A stretch of 64,000 nt of DNA from Byssothecium circinans. Its lineage: Eukaryota; Ascomycota; Dothideomycetes; Pleosporales; Massarinaceae. The translations under genes and the position numbers were made by a program. Below the pieces are notes generated by a model. It saw only the letters and a list, made by a program, of their open reading frames with translations. It had not been told where the DNA came from and searched no databases. The DNA is taken from positions 319,197 through 383,196 of the forward strand of contig ML977019.1 in the NCBI GenBank assembly GCA_010015675.1, given 5' to 3'. Positions 35,194-46,680 of the stretch are shown here, one piece after another (position 1 is the stretch's first letter; each line of letters begins with the position of its first letter).

Positions 35194-35248
35194 ATTTAAT
35201 GCTGAGGAGTGCAGAAAGCGGAATTGTGCGTTGTCGTGCGGTGTAAAT

Positions 35249-37600
35249 GTTGGACTAGACGGTGCTGAACTGTTCCGCACGGTTCTGCCTACCCATCTGG
35301 TCTGGCTCTGGCCGCTCCTCCTGAGCACCTCACCTCAACACACAATACACTACTTTCGTAAAGGACGGAATTTATTAAGTTGACCATGCAGAGTGAGAGA
35401 GTTCGATGTTAAGAACAGAAGGGTGCGCAAGGATGCGAGCTGCAGTTGTCGCTGTAATTTACAAGAGTGTAGCAAGAATGCCATGTGCTATAGCCACTTA
35501 GGGAAGGTATACTAACTCTATTACACAAGCGCTTTGCGTTCTTACTATCTTCCTTCGCTGACCACGTACGGAATTCAACTGCCTCGCCTGCTTCATTTGA
35601 CTGCCTGGAATCCATTTGGTCATTCGACCGCCTCGCCCGCTTTGGCAGATGAGGTCTTCGTCTCAATTGGTCATTTGACTATCTACGGCGCCCACCACCG
35701 CATCTATCACCACATCTATCATGTGACCCATTACAGTACCCATTACTAAATCCACCGCTAAGTCTACTACCACATCTCGTCGTACGGCGTTAGACGCACC
35801 ACTTACAGCAGAGATGAGTCCCTTTACAACTCTGATAACCTTTCTTACCCAGCATCCTACAGACAGACCAACTCAAAATTCAATTAGGACGATGATGAAT
35901 CCAACCAACAACCTAAAGCAACGGTTCAGGACAGTGACATCGCGGCCTTACTAGTACGAGACCTCTCTCGTAATAACCATGCGTCGACGCCGTCGCCACC
36001 ATCATCGCAAGTCAAAAGCTCCTCGCACACTCCGCGTCCTTATTAGGCTTGAAGATTATATGCTTTTCACGCATTCAGGTCCAGAACCTCTCAAACACTT
36101 CGCCTCGTCCAGCATCCAGATCATCTTCTCCTTCTACAGCTTTGATGAACCGTCCCCAACGCGACGCCGACAAAACTACAGAGCAAGTATCCCAGCGAAG
36201 TATTTTATGCACATGAAGTCTCCTCTAGTAGCCCTTACTAGCTTAGCTTTGCATCTACGGCTATCATGTGTGCACTCCCTACACGCATACTAAATACGAA
36301 GGCAAGCTCGCCCCTTAAGCACTCATGAAGTAATCCGTGGGTGTTGATTCCCGCACTGGGGCAGTTGTTCGTAGCCGTGACGTGGCCTTGGACGAATCTC
36401 TGTTCTACAGCCCTCACGAGGAGACGATGTTTAAATAAACAAGCTTACCAACTGCATTAATCTACTGTACGATGGCGCCCCTTCCGTCATCGTAGAAGAG
36501 AGCGAACCTAAACACGAAAGCACTGCGACAGACTCCTAAGCCATTACGATCCCCTGATCTAATGCAATCCTAACTTTACATTAACGGCTACTCTATGCTA
36601 CTGGACGGTTCTACTCCGTGGCGGAACGGTTCCCTACTGTTATCACCACCCGCACCTTCAGGGCCCTTATAGCCATTGCACTCTACCCCATCTCGAAAAT
36701 CCACCGGTGTACCGTTGCCGACGCTTTTAAAAATGCACTACTTCCTGGCTGACCTCTTCACGTCAATGGCTACTCTATGTCACTGGACGGTTCTACTCTG
36801 TGGCGGAACAGTTCCCTACTGTTATCACCATCCGCACTCTCAGGGCCTTTATAGCCATTGCACTCTACTCCATCCTGGAAATCCACCGGTGTGCCGTTGC
36901 CGACGCTTTTACAAACACTCTACTTCCTGGCCGACATACACCTGCCAACTCGAAGGCTTCTCTAATCGTCTTTATATCTATGAGATTCTCCGCGGCCCTC
37001 ATGGTCTCAAACCGTCACCCCTCCAGTACCACAATTTTACAGCTACCCTCCAAGATCTTGGTTTTCGTACGATCCTCAATCCCAGCTGCATATGGAGTAA
37101 TGACGAGGCCGTTATCTTCTCCTATGTCGACGACATTATCACCATAGCAAAGCCCGGGCACTCGATCTATCCCAACGACTTTAGGCACAAACTCACCCAA
37201 CGATATGAAACCACTAATCTCGACACCATCTATAATCAATACGGAGCGCCCAGGCTGTAATCGAAATGTGCTTCCACTGCCCTCCCCTCCAAAGTCGTCG
37301 TTTCCTCCGCAGGCACCAAGCATCTAGTGAATTCACAACGCAATGCCCAAATTCCATGGCTTGACCAACAATGACAATGCCATCAGACATATTATGAATC
37401 GGAGAGAAGTCGATTTCTTCTTGGCCAGCAATGCATCATATGCCAATCGCAAGGGGACTCGTCCGTTAACCCAAGGCTGGGTCTTCATGTTCTTTGGTGG
37501 TTCAATCGACTGGAACCCCCACGTCCGCGCCAGGGCGAACGACGGCGACCGGTCCCTCGGGAATTGCTGAGAAAGTGGCTACACCGCATCGGCAGCAGGG
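35249..37600 (+). mobile_element. Degraded Ty1/copia retrotransposon (copy A)
   Basis: Begins with an LTR-like stretch (tgttggactagacgg at 35249 to about 35355) related to the 157 bp LTRs further right but diverged. Pieces follow in element order: pre-integrase region about 36050-36230 (HSGPEPLKHFAS), integrase C-terminal piece about 36330-36440, reverse transcriptase 36583-37260 with an intact VIFSYVDDIITIAKPG catalytic motif, and RNase H 37330-37560 (NASYANRKGTRPLTQGWVFMF). Many stops, frameshifts and internal deletions; no 3' LTR recognised. Non-functional. Confidence 0.75.
36583..36934. repeat. 170 bp segmental duplication inside the reverse transcriptase of copy A
   Basis: Positions 36583-36752 and 36765-36934 are near-identical (from ggctactctatg to cttcctggc). 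Both encode the RT block around IAIALYSI...VADAFTNTLLP. Differences are mostly transitions. It looks like a local tandem duplication after insertion. Confidence 0.8.
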
Positions 37601-38254
37601 GTTTCTTAGTGCCATCGTGCCTCAGCCGGTAATGTGCCCCGTGCTAACTCTCGACCAGTAAAACCGTAACAGAATAAACTAGACCCATGCAACCTGGCAT
37701 CCCCATAAGAAGTTCCCGCCTGTACACGGCTTCTGCGCTGTCGCCATAAGCAGGCGGTACGTTGTCCGCGGGGCCAATCTACGACAGAATCTAAGAGGTT
37801 AACATCCAAGACATCCCTTTTGGCTATCACACCAGCTAACACGCAAACCCGCGACACCTTGTGGGAAGGGAACTTATGGTACGCGCTGCTCTCGCACGGA
37901 CCTGACACAATTATGCTGTACAGAATGTGGCTAGCTCTTACAGGGATCTCTTGGCGCTGACACTCGGACCAGAGTCCAACCGATGAACTGCTACTCCACA
38001 CGCCCCAAATAAATGGCCTTTACCACCTAGACCATCTTGTGCCTTGCGCAGGTCAGCCCTTTCCAGCTCTTCAGCTCTTCCGCACCAGCGACAGGGCGAT
38101 GGAGTAGACTAATAAGTGACCAGCCAACTCGACACTCTTGCGCTGCCATCTCCCAAGCGATCAACAGCGCACCAATTCTACACGCAATTGCACCATATGG
38201 CATAGGAACAACAGACCGAAGCTGTCAACTCTACTCCGTTCTACCGCAACAGCT
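37601..38254. other. Unassigned repeat-compartment sequence
   Basis: No recognisable gene. A 131-codon open frame on the minus strand (37606-38001) has no domain I know and may be chance. Confidence 0.35.
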
Positions 38255-38690
38255 ATGGCCAAGAACACCAACAACGCCACCGCTGGCGCTAAGGTCTTGC
38301 CCGCCGACGCGTTTCAGTGCTCCTCATAGCTATCGGTAGCACCTCCATCAGCGAGGCCCAGTACGAGATGATGTCGGCACTTGACGGCACTCGTATCACC
38401 TCTTCGTTTGAGCACCAATTCCACTCCATCACGGCCAAGGCTAAATGTGAGTCAGAAGTCTGGCAAAGTCAACAGTTCTGGTTACTGACCTTATAGACCT
38501 CAAGACTCGCGTCGATAGCGGCGAAACCTTCGTCCCCGTTGCCCCAGCCAAAAAGCGAGGTATGCCCACTACCCTTCAATGAAGATGATAACTGACCATG
38601 ATCATCTAGCTGCAATTGACAACATCCCCACTCCACTCACTACCCCCAGAGAAGCCCAGGCTTACTCGCGGAGCGTACTCTAAAGCCGCG
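38255..38690 (+). pseudogene. Fragment of an intron-containing host-type gene
   Basis: Short coding blocks separated by plausible introns: MAKNTNNATAGAK, then ISEAQYEMMSALDGTR and SSFEHQFHSITAKAK, an intron at about 38450-38498, DLKTRVDSGETFVPVAPAKKR, another intron, then DNIPTPLTT. The style resembles a small fungal nuclear or DNA-binding protein, but the family was not identified. A frame break after residue 24 and loss of the C-terminus make it a fragment. Confidence 0.4.
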
Positions 38691-38989
38691 CGCCAAGAAG
38701 AGCAAGGTCATGGACAAAGCGGAGTTGCAGTCGCCTAGCAACGACGTCGGCCCGCGGACGAGCAGCCTCTCCCAACCCAACGCCCCCAACGTCACCACCT
38801 TGAGCACCGCCGCGAACAGCACCCTACCATGGACTCGATCACTAGAATCCAAGCCACACAAGGCGGAGCGGGGCTGGCTCGCTGGGAGACAGACAGCGGC
38901 ATGGATTATATTGGCTACCAGGCGCGCCCATTTGACCACATCATACTTAACTTCCTCAAATATTCCCTTTGCGCAGATCAAGCTCTGAG

Positions 38990-39336
38990 GCGACATGCAC
39001 CACGGATCAGACCACAGTACATTAGTAGCCACAATCCCAGGCTGCAAGCAGGCGCCGCTGGAGCAGTGCTACTTCCGGGTCCAGGAAAACGTATTGCCGA
39101 AGTTTGCCGGGCTCGACGAACTCGGCAAGGTCCATGCCCCCCAAGCCAAACAGTATCACGTCACAGCTCAGCTTGAAGACTGTATAAAAGCCCTCATAGG
39201 AGTCATCGACAGCGCCATCAAAGCTGCTGGCAAGCCGGACAGAGGCACAAGACATGCAACATTGTGGTATACACCTGGCTGTGCACACCAAGAATGCCTT
39301 CGATCTTCACCCAACCACACAGGCCGGGCCCCGCGG
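38990..39336 (+). mobile_element. Non-LTR retrotransposon fragment (endonuclease end, Tad-like)
   Basis: The frame 38995-39354 contains LEDCIKALIGVIDSAIKAAG followed by ATLWYTPGCAHQECL. This resembles the end of the endonuclease domain and start of the reverse transcriptase linker in Tad-type LINEs, where a (W)WTPEC...A motif follows an IDSAI...A block. Truncated on both sides, and cut on the right by the 744 bp repeat. Confidence 0.45.
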
Positions 39337-39339
39337 AGG

Positions 39340-40083
39340 CTAGGGAGAATATGACATTCCGATCCACACTCTCCGGGGCGAGAAACAAACTGTTCTCTAA
39401 AATGTCACCCTTCTCCTGGTTTCATGACATCGCTGGCCCCACTATCGCTTTTTCAAGGTAAGAAGATTCATTTCGGCTCCGGGCGTCTCTGCCCATCCAC
39501 ACTCGACTAAAGGACCAATCCAGTCTTGGCCATAGTTAAGCGCTCGGGTGACACTACCTTCTCCTGGAATGTGATACTCCTCTTCAAACGGTCCTGAACA
39601 GTTCTAAGAACGGTTCCGCCCTGCCTCTAATTATGGCATTTGCTGTGAGGAAAAGCACCCGTCTTCAACGTTACTTTAAAGCTCCCCTGCCCTCTCAAAA
39701 GCTTAATAAGATGCACGCACATCTATTGTATCTAGACGCCTGGGCACCTGTACGGGTACACCAAGGTACAGTTACACGGGTTTGAGACGTTACCTTTAAC
39801 GAGAATCACTTGTTTAGCAATAAAGACGAAGACCCGCTCTAGGGCGTTGCACCTAAATTAGTTATAGATGGGATCGAAATTGAACCATACGATTCGGAAC
39901 AAGAGGATCTGACGAAGACGTTCCAGCTCTTAAGGATACTGCTCCTGCCCCGCTCGCCAAACGACTGCTCACAGGCGACATACGGTCAAACTTGAGACGA
40001 CGTGAACGCATATCCATCTCTTGTTTCAACGGCCGATAGATCCTGCGCATCACTTGATCAACAAGGACGGCCAAGTACTATTC
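39340..40083. repeat. 744 bp dispersed repeat, copy 1
   Basis: Matches 55869-56615 in direct orientation at high identity, from ctagggagaat at the left to ccaagtactattc at the right, with mostly single-base differences. It holds no convincing coding sequence. Two antisense frames of about 70 codons (39862-40074, 56394-56606) are conserved between copies only as part of the repeat. It contains several AACNGTT motifs. Its nature is unknown. Confidence 0.85.
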
Positions 40084-42350
40084 CAAACGGTCGAAAACTG
40101 CCAAACGGTCCATGACAAGCCTACACACCAGTTACGCTTCAGTCTTCTTCATCTCAATTTAGTTTTGGAAACGGACACGGTCATTGACAACCTGTCAACG
40201 CGTAACCTCAACGCGTAACCTCAACGCGTTCCAGGATATAGAGCCCGAAATTCTCGACAATCTCTAGGAAGTACCCACTCGACGCAACCGATACCTCCAC
40301 CGCGTACGCTGAGATGACCGGCTTCACCGCTGGGGTTGTGGAGCTGACCATGGACATTTCGCCGACGCCGATCAACGCCGTCTGTCGTTGTCCAAATGGC
40401 GGACACCTCAAATCATGAAGACGTACCAGAAACATCGTGCTTTGCCTCATTTGACGAATTCTACCAATCTATGGGGCATCGGACGATCACGAATCCATAC
40501 AGACTGTATAAAGATGGAGATTTCATGCCAAAACAACCACCAGACTTTGATTGCGAGGCCTGCCATCTGTCCAAGTCCAACCGTGGCTGACCGATTGGCG
40601 ACTCTAGTGATCGTCTATCGCCCACCAAACGCCCACCAAACCCTTTGAGGTCATTCACTCAGGCCTCTCCGGTAAATTCTCATGCAAATCTATTGGTGTT
40701 TCCCGATACTGCATTTCATTTGTGAACGACACCACCCGCTACACCTGGATTCAATTTCCGAAACTGAAATCGGAAGCCGCGCACACAATCGAGGATTATG
40801 TTACTTTCATCGAAACACAGTTCAGCGGGAAAATCGAGCGTCTTGATTTGCGCGCGACTGTCAGGCGAGTGAAATCGGACGAGGGTGGGGAGTATATGCT
40901 CACTGCGTTGCAACAATCCCTCTGAGAAAAACGAATTGTCCACGATTTCTCGCCACCATACCACCATGAGCTCATGGGAGTTCCTAAAGGATCCAATCGT
41001 ACCATTGCTCGGATGGCCTAGGGTATGATCACTCCTGACGAACTGCCTACGCTGAAACCATCACGACCGCGACATTCTTGGTCGACATCTCGCCCCATCC
41101 AGCCGAGTAGTTGAGGCGCACCCCTCGCGAACAGCTCTTTGAAATAGAGCCGGCAATCAAACACATCTATCCATCTGGCATTACCGCCTACGTCCACATT
41201 CACTAAGAGGCTTGCTCCGCCATTCCAAACTCCTCGACCGTGTTCGAGACGTCCCTGTTGGATACGGTTGTAACTTAAAAACCTTCCCCATCTACACCCC
41301 AGCACGGGACGTTGTGGTTGAATACCGGTACGTTCGCTTTCGAGCATTCAAATTATCCCAGGGGCTTTTGTACTTCCGATGTGTTGGCGACGACAAGTCA
41401 GAGCCTGGGGATATATCAGAGTCATTGGTCCGCCGCACCAAGACTGAATCGGCAGAATCCGGGGACAATATGACGTTGCTTAATAAACTAACGCCGCTTG
41501 GATCTTACAACCAATACACGCTGCCCTCTATCATCATGACAACGACCGCATCGGCGCCACTTATCCGCAGATAACGACTGGATCATCGAACCCGGCATAA
41601 AATCTCCATGGTCCTCTGTCAGGCGGCCTGTCGATTTTACCAAGCGCTCTATAACACAACGATCGACTTGATGCATCATTTCAACTCCTCTCAGCAAACA
41701 AGGCTTCTCGATCCGGTCGCTCCATCACACGAGAAACACATACGCCGCCCACAGCAACCACTACAAGAGCTGGATGGACGTCTAAAACTCCCCGTCGCTT
41801 TGATGACCCTCCTCGTGAGGTTGAGGGTAATATGGCCTGCTTAGAAATACGTGCTGCTCTTGAATTTTCGCACAACATCGACAGTGGTGGAAACGTATAC
41901 GCCTACTCTGTCGCCCTCGACATTGACAGCATAATTCCAAGCATTTATGCTGAAGCCATAAGCGATGATCTCGCACTCATGTGCAGTCATGCAATAAGAG
42001 ACGAAATTCAGGTCCATAAGGAGAATGGAGCCTACGAGCTTATGGAGGAATGAGACGTTACTCCAGGTGCAACTCTCGTCGGCATTCGTTGAGTCTTTGC
42101 TCTAAAAGTCGATGAGCTCGGCGAAATCATCATGCGCAAAGCGGGAATAGTTGCACAGGGTTTCTCGCAACGGCCAGGAATCGACTACGGTGATACCTAT
42201 TCACAGGTCATGCGATGCGGCAGCCTCTGCCTCCCTATTCTGATCTGAATCCTCACGGGGTGGAAATTCAGACAAATGGATTTTGACGCCGCGTACCCGA
42301 ACAGCCTTCTTCAGTACGTCCTCTGCGGTCGATGCCCCCGCCCCGACCTC
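40084..42350 (+). mobile_element. Degraded copia retrotransposon, second family (copy B)
   Basis: Pre-integrase block at 40440-40590 (FDEFYQSMGH, CEACHLSKSNRG) and integrase core at 40640-41020, with WIQFPKLKSEA, RRVKSDEGGEYM and HDFSPPYHHELMGVP. The start of the reverse transcriptase is at 41830-42330 (IRDEIQVHKENGAYEL, IVAQGFSQRPGIDYGDTYS). This is a different lineage from the 157 bp LTR elements. Several frameshifts and stops, no LTRs recognised. Confidence 0.7.
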
Positions 42351-44910
42351 ACAAACAAGCCCATGGTTCTCCTCTTCCGTCGAGCGATTCACAGTTCCAA
42401 GTAGTTTGGGGCGCGAGTGGTTTGGTGTGTTGAGGGAAAGCGTGTTGTCTTCTGGTGGTCCTTCGTCCATGGCCCTGCTAGGAGAGGCTTCCTCCAAGGC
42501 CCCAATGACAGCATCTAGCTTTGCGTCATACGATGAGTTCCATTGCGCAATGGGACACCTCAACACCGATCACCCAGAACGCCTCTACGTTGACGGGCAG
42601 CTCGTGCCAAACAAACTGGCCGATTATCACTGCCCTACATGCCACACAATCCAAGTCAATACGCCGCCGGCCAATGGCACACCCGGCGGTACAGTGACAG
42701 ACCAAGGCACCCGAAGTCATACATTCCGACCTGTCCGGTTGCTTCTCCCACAAGTCGCTTGGCGGCGCTAGGTACCGCATCACATTCGTCGACGGCGCCA
42801 TTCGCTATACATGGATGAAGTTCCTCTTGCTCAGGTCTAATGCCGTCCAATCAATCATGGACTCTGTCGCATTTGCTGTCACTCAGTTCGACACGTCCGT
42901 CAAGCGTTTCAAGTCGGACAACGGAGGTGAATACACGGCCTCGGCTGTGCAGCAATTCTTCCAGCGCAAGGGTATCGTTCATGAGACCATACCGCCATAC
43001 GCACATGGGCTCAACGGCGTGCCTGAACGAATCAACCGGTTCATCACGCAAATGACCCGGACCATGATCCCTTCTGACGATTTGCTACTTCTTTGGGCTG
43101 AAGTTGTACATACAGCTACCCCCTGCAAACCACAGTACCACATGCGTCGGACTCTCTCTGTCGGACACCGCATGAGCAGCCATTTGGCAAGAAACCTGCC
43201 GTCGGGAATCTCCACCCTTTCAGTGTCACTGCTTATGTTCACATCCCGGTCGAGGCTCGACAAGCTGCTGCCGAACTACTCTACCGAGCAGAGACTGGCA
43301 TCTTTGTTGGCTATAGTCGCAACACCAAGACCACACGAGTCTACATTCTTGACCGGACTGTCGTTCTTGAAAGCCAAGACGCCACATTCGGTTCATTCAA
43401 GCCTGTCTCATACTTCCTAGGAACCCTAGAACCCGCCACTGTTGAAACCATCGGCGGCGATAACAACGATACTCGACTCTCTCATGTTCCATCAAACCGA
43501 CGCAGCAAGAATGATCGGGCGGACTTGGGGGACACGCTGACGCATTTCGAGCGATAATTGCTCGAGGGCCTTGACACCGACATGCTACCACCAGTAACGT
43601 CTCGTTGCGGTGACCGCCGTGCTGGCGCAACTTATCCGCCACCGGCAGCTCGATTGGCAGACCCACTACATTCTTCTGTAAATCCTTCGTCGAGCGGTCA
43701 ACTACCATCTCTGCGATAGAGCGACCGACTCGGCTGACTACCACAAACCCCATCCTCTACAACTACGTCACGCGAAGGAGCATCTGTGTCTGAGACCACA
43801 ACACGTTTTGTTCGCGTTGTAAAACCCACACAACGCAAGAAAGATGCCGCCGCAAATAAACAATGTCAAGCTGCTACTATGCTAATGAATCTCCCTCTAC
43901 TCTAAGGATACCTAGCGGAGATCTCTGCGTTCACAGCCGCCATTGACATTGATGATGTAATACCTCGATTATTTGAGGAATCCTAGGACAATCCACTTCG
44001 GCAATCCACTATTATCGGGGAAATCAATGCCGATGAGGGGAATGGGACTTGTGCACTCGTCGACGCTGAAGACTTACCACTGAACGTCAAACTCGTTGGC
44101 GCGATGGGTCTTCGCAATCAAGCGAGATAAGTCGGACAATCGTGAAGTGAAAAGCCCGAATTGTCGCTCCAGGATTCTCTCAACGACCGGGCGTCAACTT
44201 TGACGATATCTACTCACAGGTCATACGATACGGTAGCCTGCGAATTCATTCGTGAGTGGACGCTCCGGCAAATTGACTTTGATGCTGCATACCTGAACGC
44301 GAACCTCAAGCACACTCTGTATAGATGTTGTCCGCCAGGTTTTCGTGATGCCTGTGGAAAGTTCCTAAAGTTCTTGCGCTCACTCTATAGTCTCAAGCAG
44401 TCCGGACGCGAATGGCATAAAGTCCTAACCAGCTGGCTCCTATCTTTCGGTTCCACTTAAGCACGCTTCGATCCATGTGTCTTTATGTCAAAACAACCCA
44501 TTCCTATGATCTACGTTGGCGACGTCCTCATGGCTGGCATCCCGGGCAGCTACCTCCGTCTTCCTCGAGAAAGCCGCGGACGTTTTAAGATTAAGGACCT
44601 TGATCGACCCAAGCTGCTGCTAGGTCTGGAGATTGACTACACCGACAACGGAATTCGATTTCACCAACGCGTATATGCTCCATCCATACTGCGTCAATAC
44701 GGAATGGAGAACTGCAATGACAAGCGTACTCCGCCGGATCCGAATCATTTCCCTCCACGGTCCACTGACCCGGTCGACCGTGTACGAACTCAACTGTACC
44801 AGTCCATCGTTGGTTCGCTCGGGTTCCTTGCTAGTGTCAGCCGACCAGACATGTCGTACGTGACCAGTTTTTGGGAACGTATAACTGCAGCCCATCGGAA
44901 GCGCATTTGA
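42351..44910 (+). mobile_element. Degraded copia retrotransposon, second family (copy C)
   Basis: Same lineage as copy B. Pre-integrase at 42525-42670 (YDEFHCAMGHLNTDHPERLY); integrase 42815-43420 (VKRFKSDNGGEYTAS, HETIPPYAHGLNGVPERIN); reverse transcriptase 44230-44910 with LRQIDFDAAYLNANLKHTLY and MIYVGDVLMAG, where the catalytic YVDD has become YVGD. It then has KDLDRPKLLLGLEI and GSLGFLASVSRPDMSY. Many frame breaks; non-functional. Confidence 0.75.
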
Positions 44911-45452
44911 AGTTGGCCTACCAAGTGCTACGATTCGTCTAGCAGGCATACAATCATGAGATCGTATTGAACGTCCCGCTAACTTCGAATGAGCCAGCAT
45001 TATCACTCTTTCGCGACTACAGGTCAATCAGCGGTCGAAGCACCTCAACGTTCAATACTAGTTCGTATGTGAACGTTATCTGGATGATGGATACGATATT
45101 CAGCACGTCTCTTTCGCCAACAACCTCGCCGACATTGGAACCAAAGCAATGCCACGCCCAACACCGGAGTTTTCTCACCAATCACATTTTCAATGACGAC
45201 CAATAACAGACTCTGTCCACTCCTGCTGTCACACTCTGTAACCAGCGGTTGGAACTTTTAGGGAAGTCATTCTCAACTGGTCAGCATTGCTGTTGGTCGA
45301 CATGCGACTGCCTGATGCTCTTTCCGCATCTGCCAAACCGTCCGATCCTTGGCGTTTTCCTCATCACCAACCGGTCACAATACAACCAGCCCAATATTTC
45401 ACATTGGTATATATGTTCCACTCGGGCTTCATTCATCATAAAATCAGATGAA
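44911..45452. other. Unassigned repeat-compartment sequence
   Basis: Short out-of-frame pieces of copia RNase H type may be present near 45040-45170 (AEALTF-like codons), but too degraded to assign. No gene. Confidence 0.3.
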
Positions 45453-45524
45453 GCCTTGGTGGTGCAGTGGTAGCACGTCGGCATTCACTCGCTGAAGACC
45501 CGAGTTCGAAACTTGGCTAGGGCA
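45453..45524 (+). tRNA. tRNA-like sequence (pseudo-tRNA or SINE head)
   Basis: 72 nt fold as a cloverleaf. The acceptor stem pairs GCCTTGG with CTAGGGC (two G-T pairs). D arm is GTGC/GCAC with loop agtggta. T arm is ccgag/cttgg with the canonical ttcgaaa loop, so A and B boxes are both present. The anticodon stem tcggc/gctga closes an 8 nt loop instead of 7, so no clean anticodon can be read. The body resembles glycine- or glutamate-type tRNAs. A Pol III T-run follows about 40 nt downstream and a second TTCGA box lies between. It could be a decayed tRNA gene or the head of a tRNA-derived SINE. Confidence 0.5.
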
Positions 45525-45560
45525 ATCAATAGGGCCTGGGTTCGATCGATCCCTCGCCCT

Positions 45561-45578
45561 GTCTTTTCTTTTTTTTTT
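45561..45578 (+). terminator. Pol III-type T-run downstream of the tRNA-like sequence
   Basis: A stretch of four T, a C and ten or more T follows the tRNA-like unit by about 40 nt, long enough to stop RNA polymerase III. Confidence 0.45.
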
Positions 45579-45699
45579 CCCCCTCATTCACGCCTTACTG
45601 TATGGTTATTCAGGATTTGTACATTTATCACCCCATGGCCATCGAGGGGCCTGTTGAGGGGAAGCGTGTTGAATTCCGCTAGGGAATCCCAAATGGGAC

Positions 45700-46680
45700 T
45701 AGCTTATGTCTGTATAGGCAGCTTCCGCTGCAACCATGTGTTCGCTCCAGAGAAGCTTGAAATGATCGACCTCACGAGGCAGAAAGGCACTTACGCGCCA
45801 CCTTGCGCGGTAGACGAACACCTCACAATACAACCGGTCACCCAAGTGACAGGACGAGCAGCCAGCACTCCGGTGGCTAGGAGTGTGGTTTGATCGAAAA
45901 CTCACCTTCGAGAGGCACGCCGCCACTCGTGCGGCAAAAGTGACGACGATCGCCCATCATATTCGCAGTCTGGCTCGCACAACATACGGCCCACCGGCCA
46001 GTTCGCCTCGCAAGGCCGTGATCATGTGCTTGATACCACGGTTGTTGTATGGCGTAGGGGCATGGTACGGCGGGCGCACAAAGCCCCCACGTATCCAGAG
46101 AGAATCCAGAGCCAAAGAAGTTAGCACTCGATTGGGTTGGCACGTCTCCACTGTCGACAAGACTCTCTCGCTTGCAGCAAGAGGTGTCCTGCCTGTGTAG
46201 AGGACAACACACACTGCGGTTCTTCCGAGACGCTGGTCTGCCCTCTGGCCCAGTAGCACTAGAGGAGGCCAAAATACGATTCGCAATGCACTTGCAGACG
46301 GTTGACGAGAACCCCCCACTCAAGGAATGCCTCCAGCTCTCCATCGTTTCAAGGGGGAAGGTGCAGGACGATCACCACATCCTCGGACCAAAGTACAACT
46401 GCTGGGCCAAGCCTTACAGCCTATCACTCGACCAGTACTCGCCTCCCCCCCACTTCTCACCAGGCTGCAGAAAAGACCCCACGCCAGGCGAGAAAAAGAA
46501 ATACGTGGCCAAAGCCTTTAGGAAATGACGGGCCCACTTGCTCTTTAACGACGTCACCGACTTCACAGACGGTTCAGAACAATGGTTCGACGGTGTCAAA
46601 CATGTGACATACGGCTTCTCGATCGTTGAACACGGCCGACAAATCGACCAAGGCAGCGGCCCCTCACCCCCCCGATCCTC
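45700..46680 (+). mobile_element. Tad-type LINE fragment: reverse transcriptase end and start of RNase H
   Basis: Blocks in order: VDEHLTIQPVTQVTGRAAS, WFDRKLTFERHAATRAAK, TIAHHIRSLARTTYGPPAS, LIPRLLYGVGAWYGGRTKPP, RLGWHVSTVDKTLSLAARG and RDAGLPSGPVALEEAKIRF. These follow the C-terminal half of ascomycete Tad1-like LINE reverse transcriptases closely. After a frameshift an RNase H start appears (DFTDGSEQWFDG, YGFSIVEHGRQI). It breaks off at about 46680, where copia reverse transcriptase begins. Multiple stops; a 5'-truncated dead copy. Confidence 0.85.

Larger units (their letters stand above)
28540..35200 (-). mobile_element. Zinc-finger/exonuclease two-gene cassette, unknown repeat class (limits approximate)
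   Basis: Two large intron-containing genes in tandem on the minus strand (31695-35015 and 28626-31459), bordered on the left by a pogo remnant and on the right by a copia remnant. Sequence at 28540-28720 is homologous to degraded AT-rich sequence at about 58075-58113 plus 63576-63740, so the cassette edge exists in at least two copies. That makes it a repeat, not a single host locus. No LTR, transposase, reverse transcriptase or terminal inverted repeat was found, and both limits are estimates. It could be a host gene pair duplicated with a segment, or an undescribed mobile element. See the findings. Confidence 0.45.

Noticed and set aside
37606..38001. 131-codon minus-strand frame
   Set aside because: No recognisable domain, in repeat space, no homologous second copy; too weak to call.
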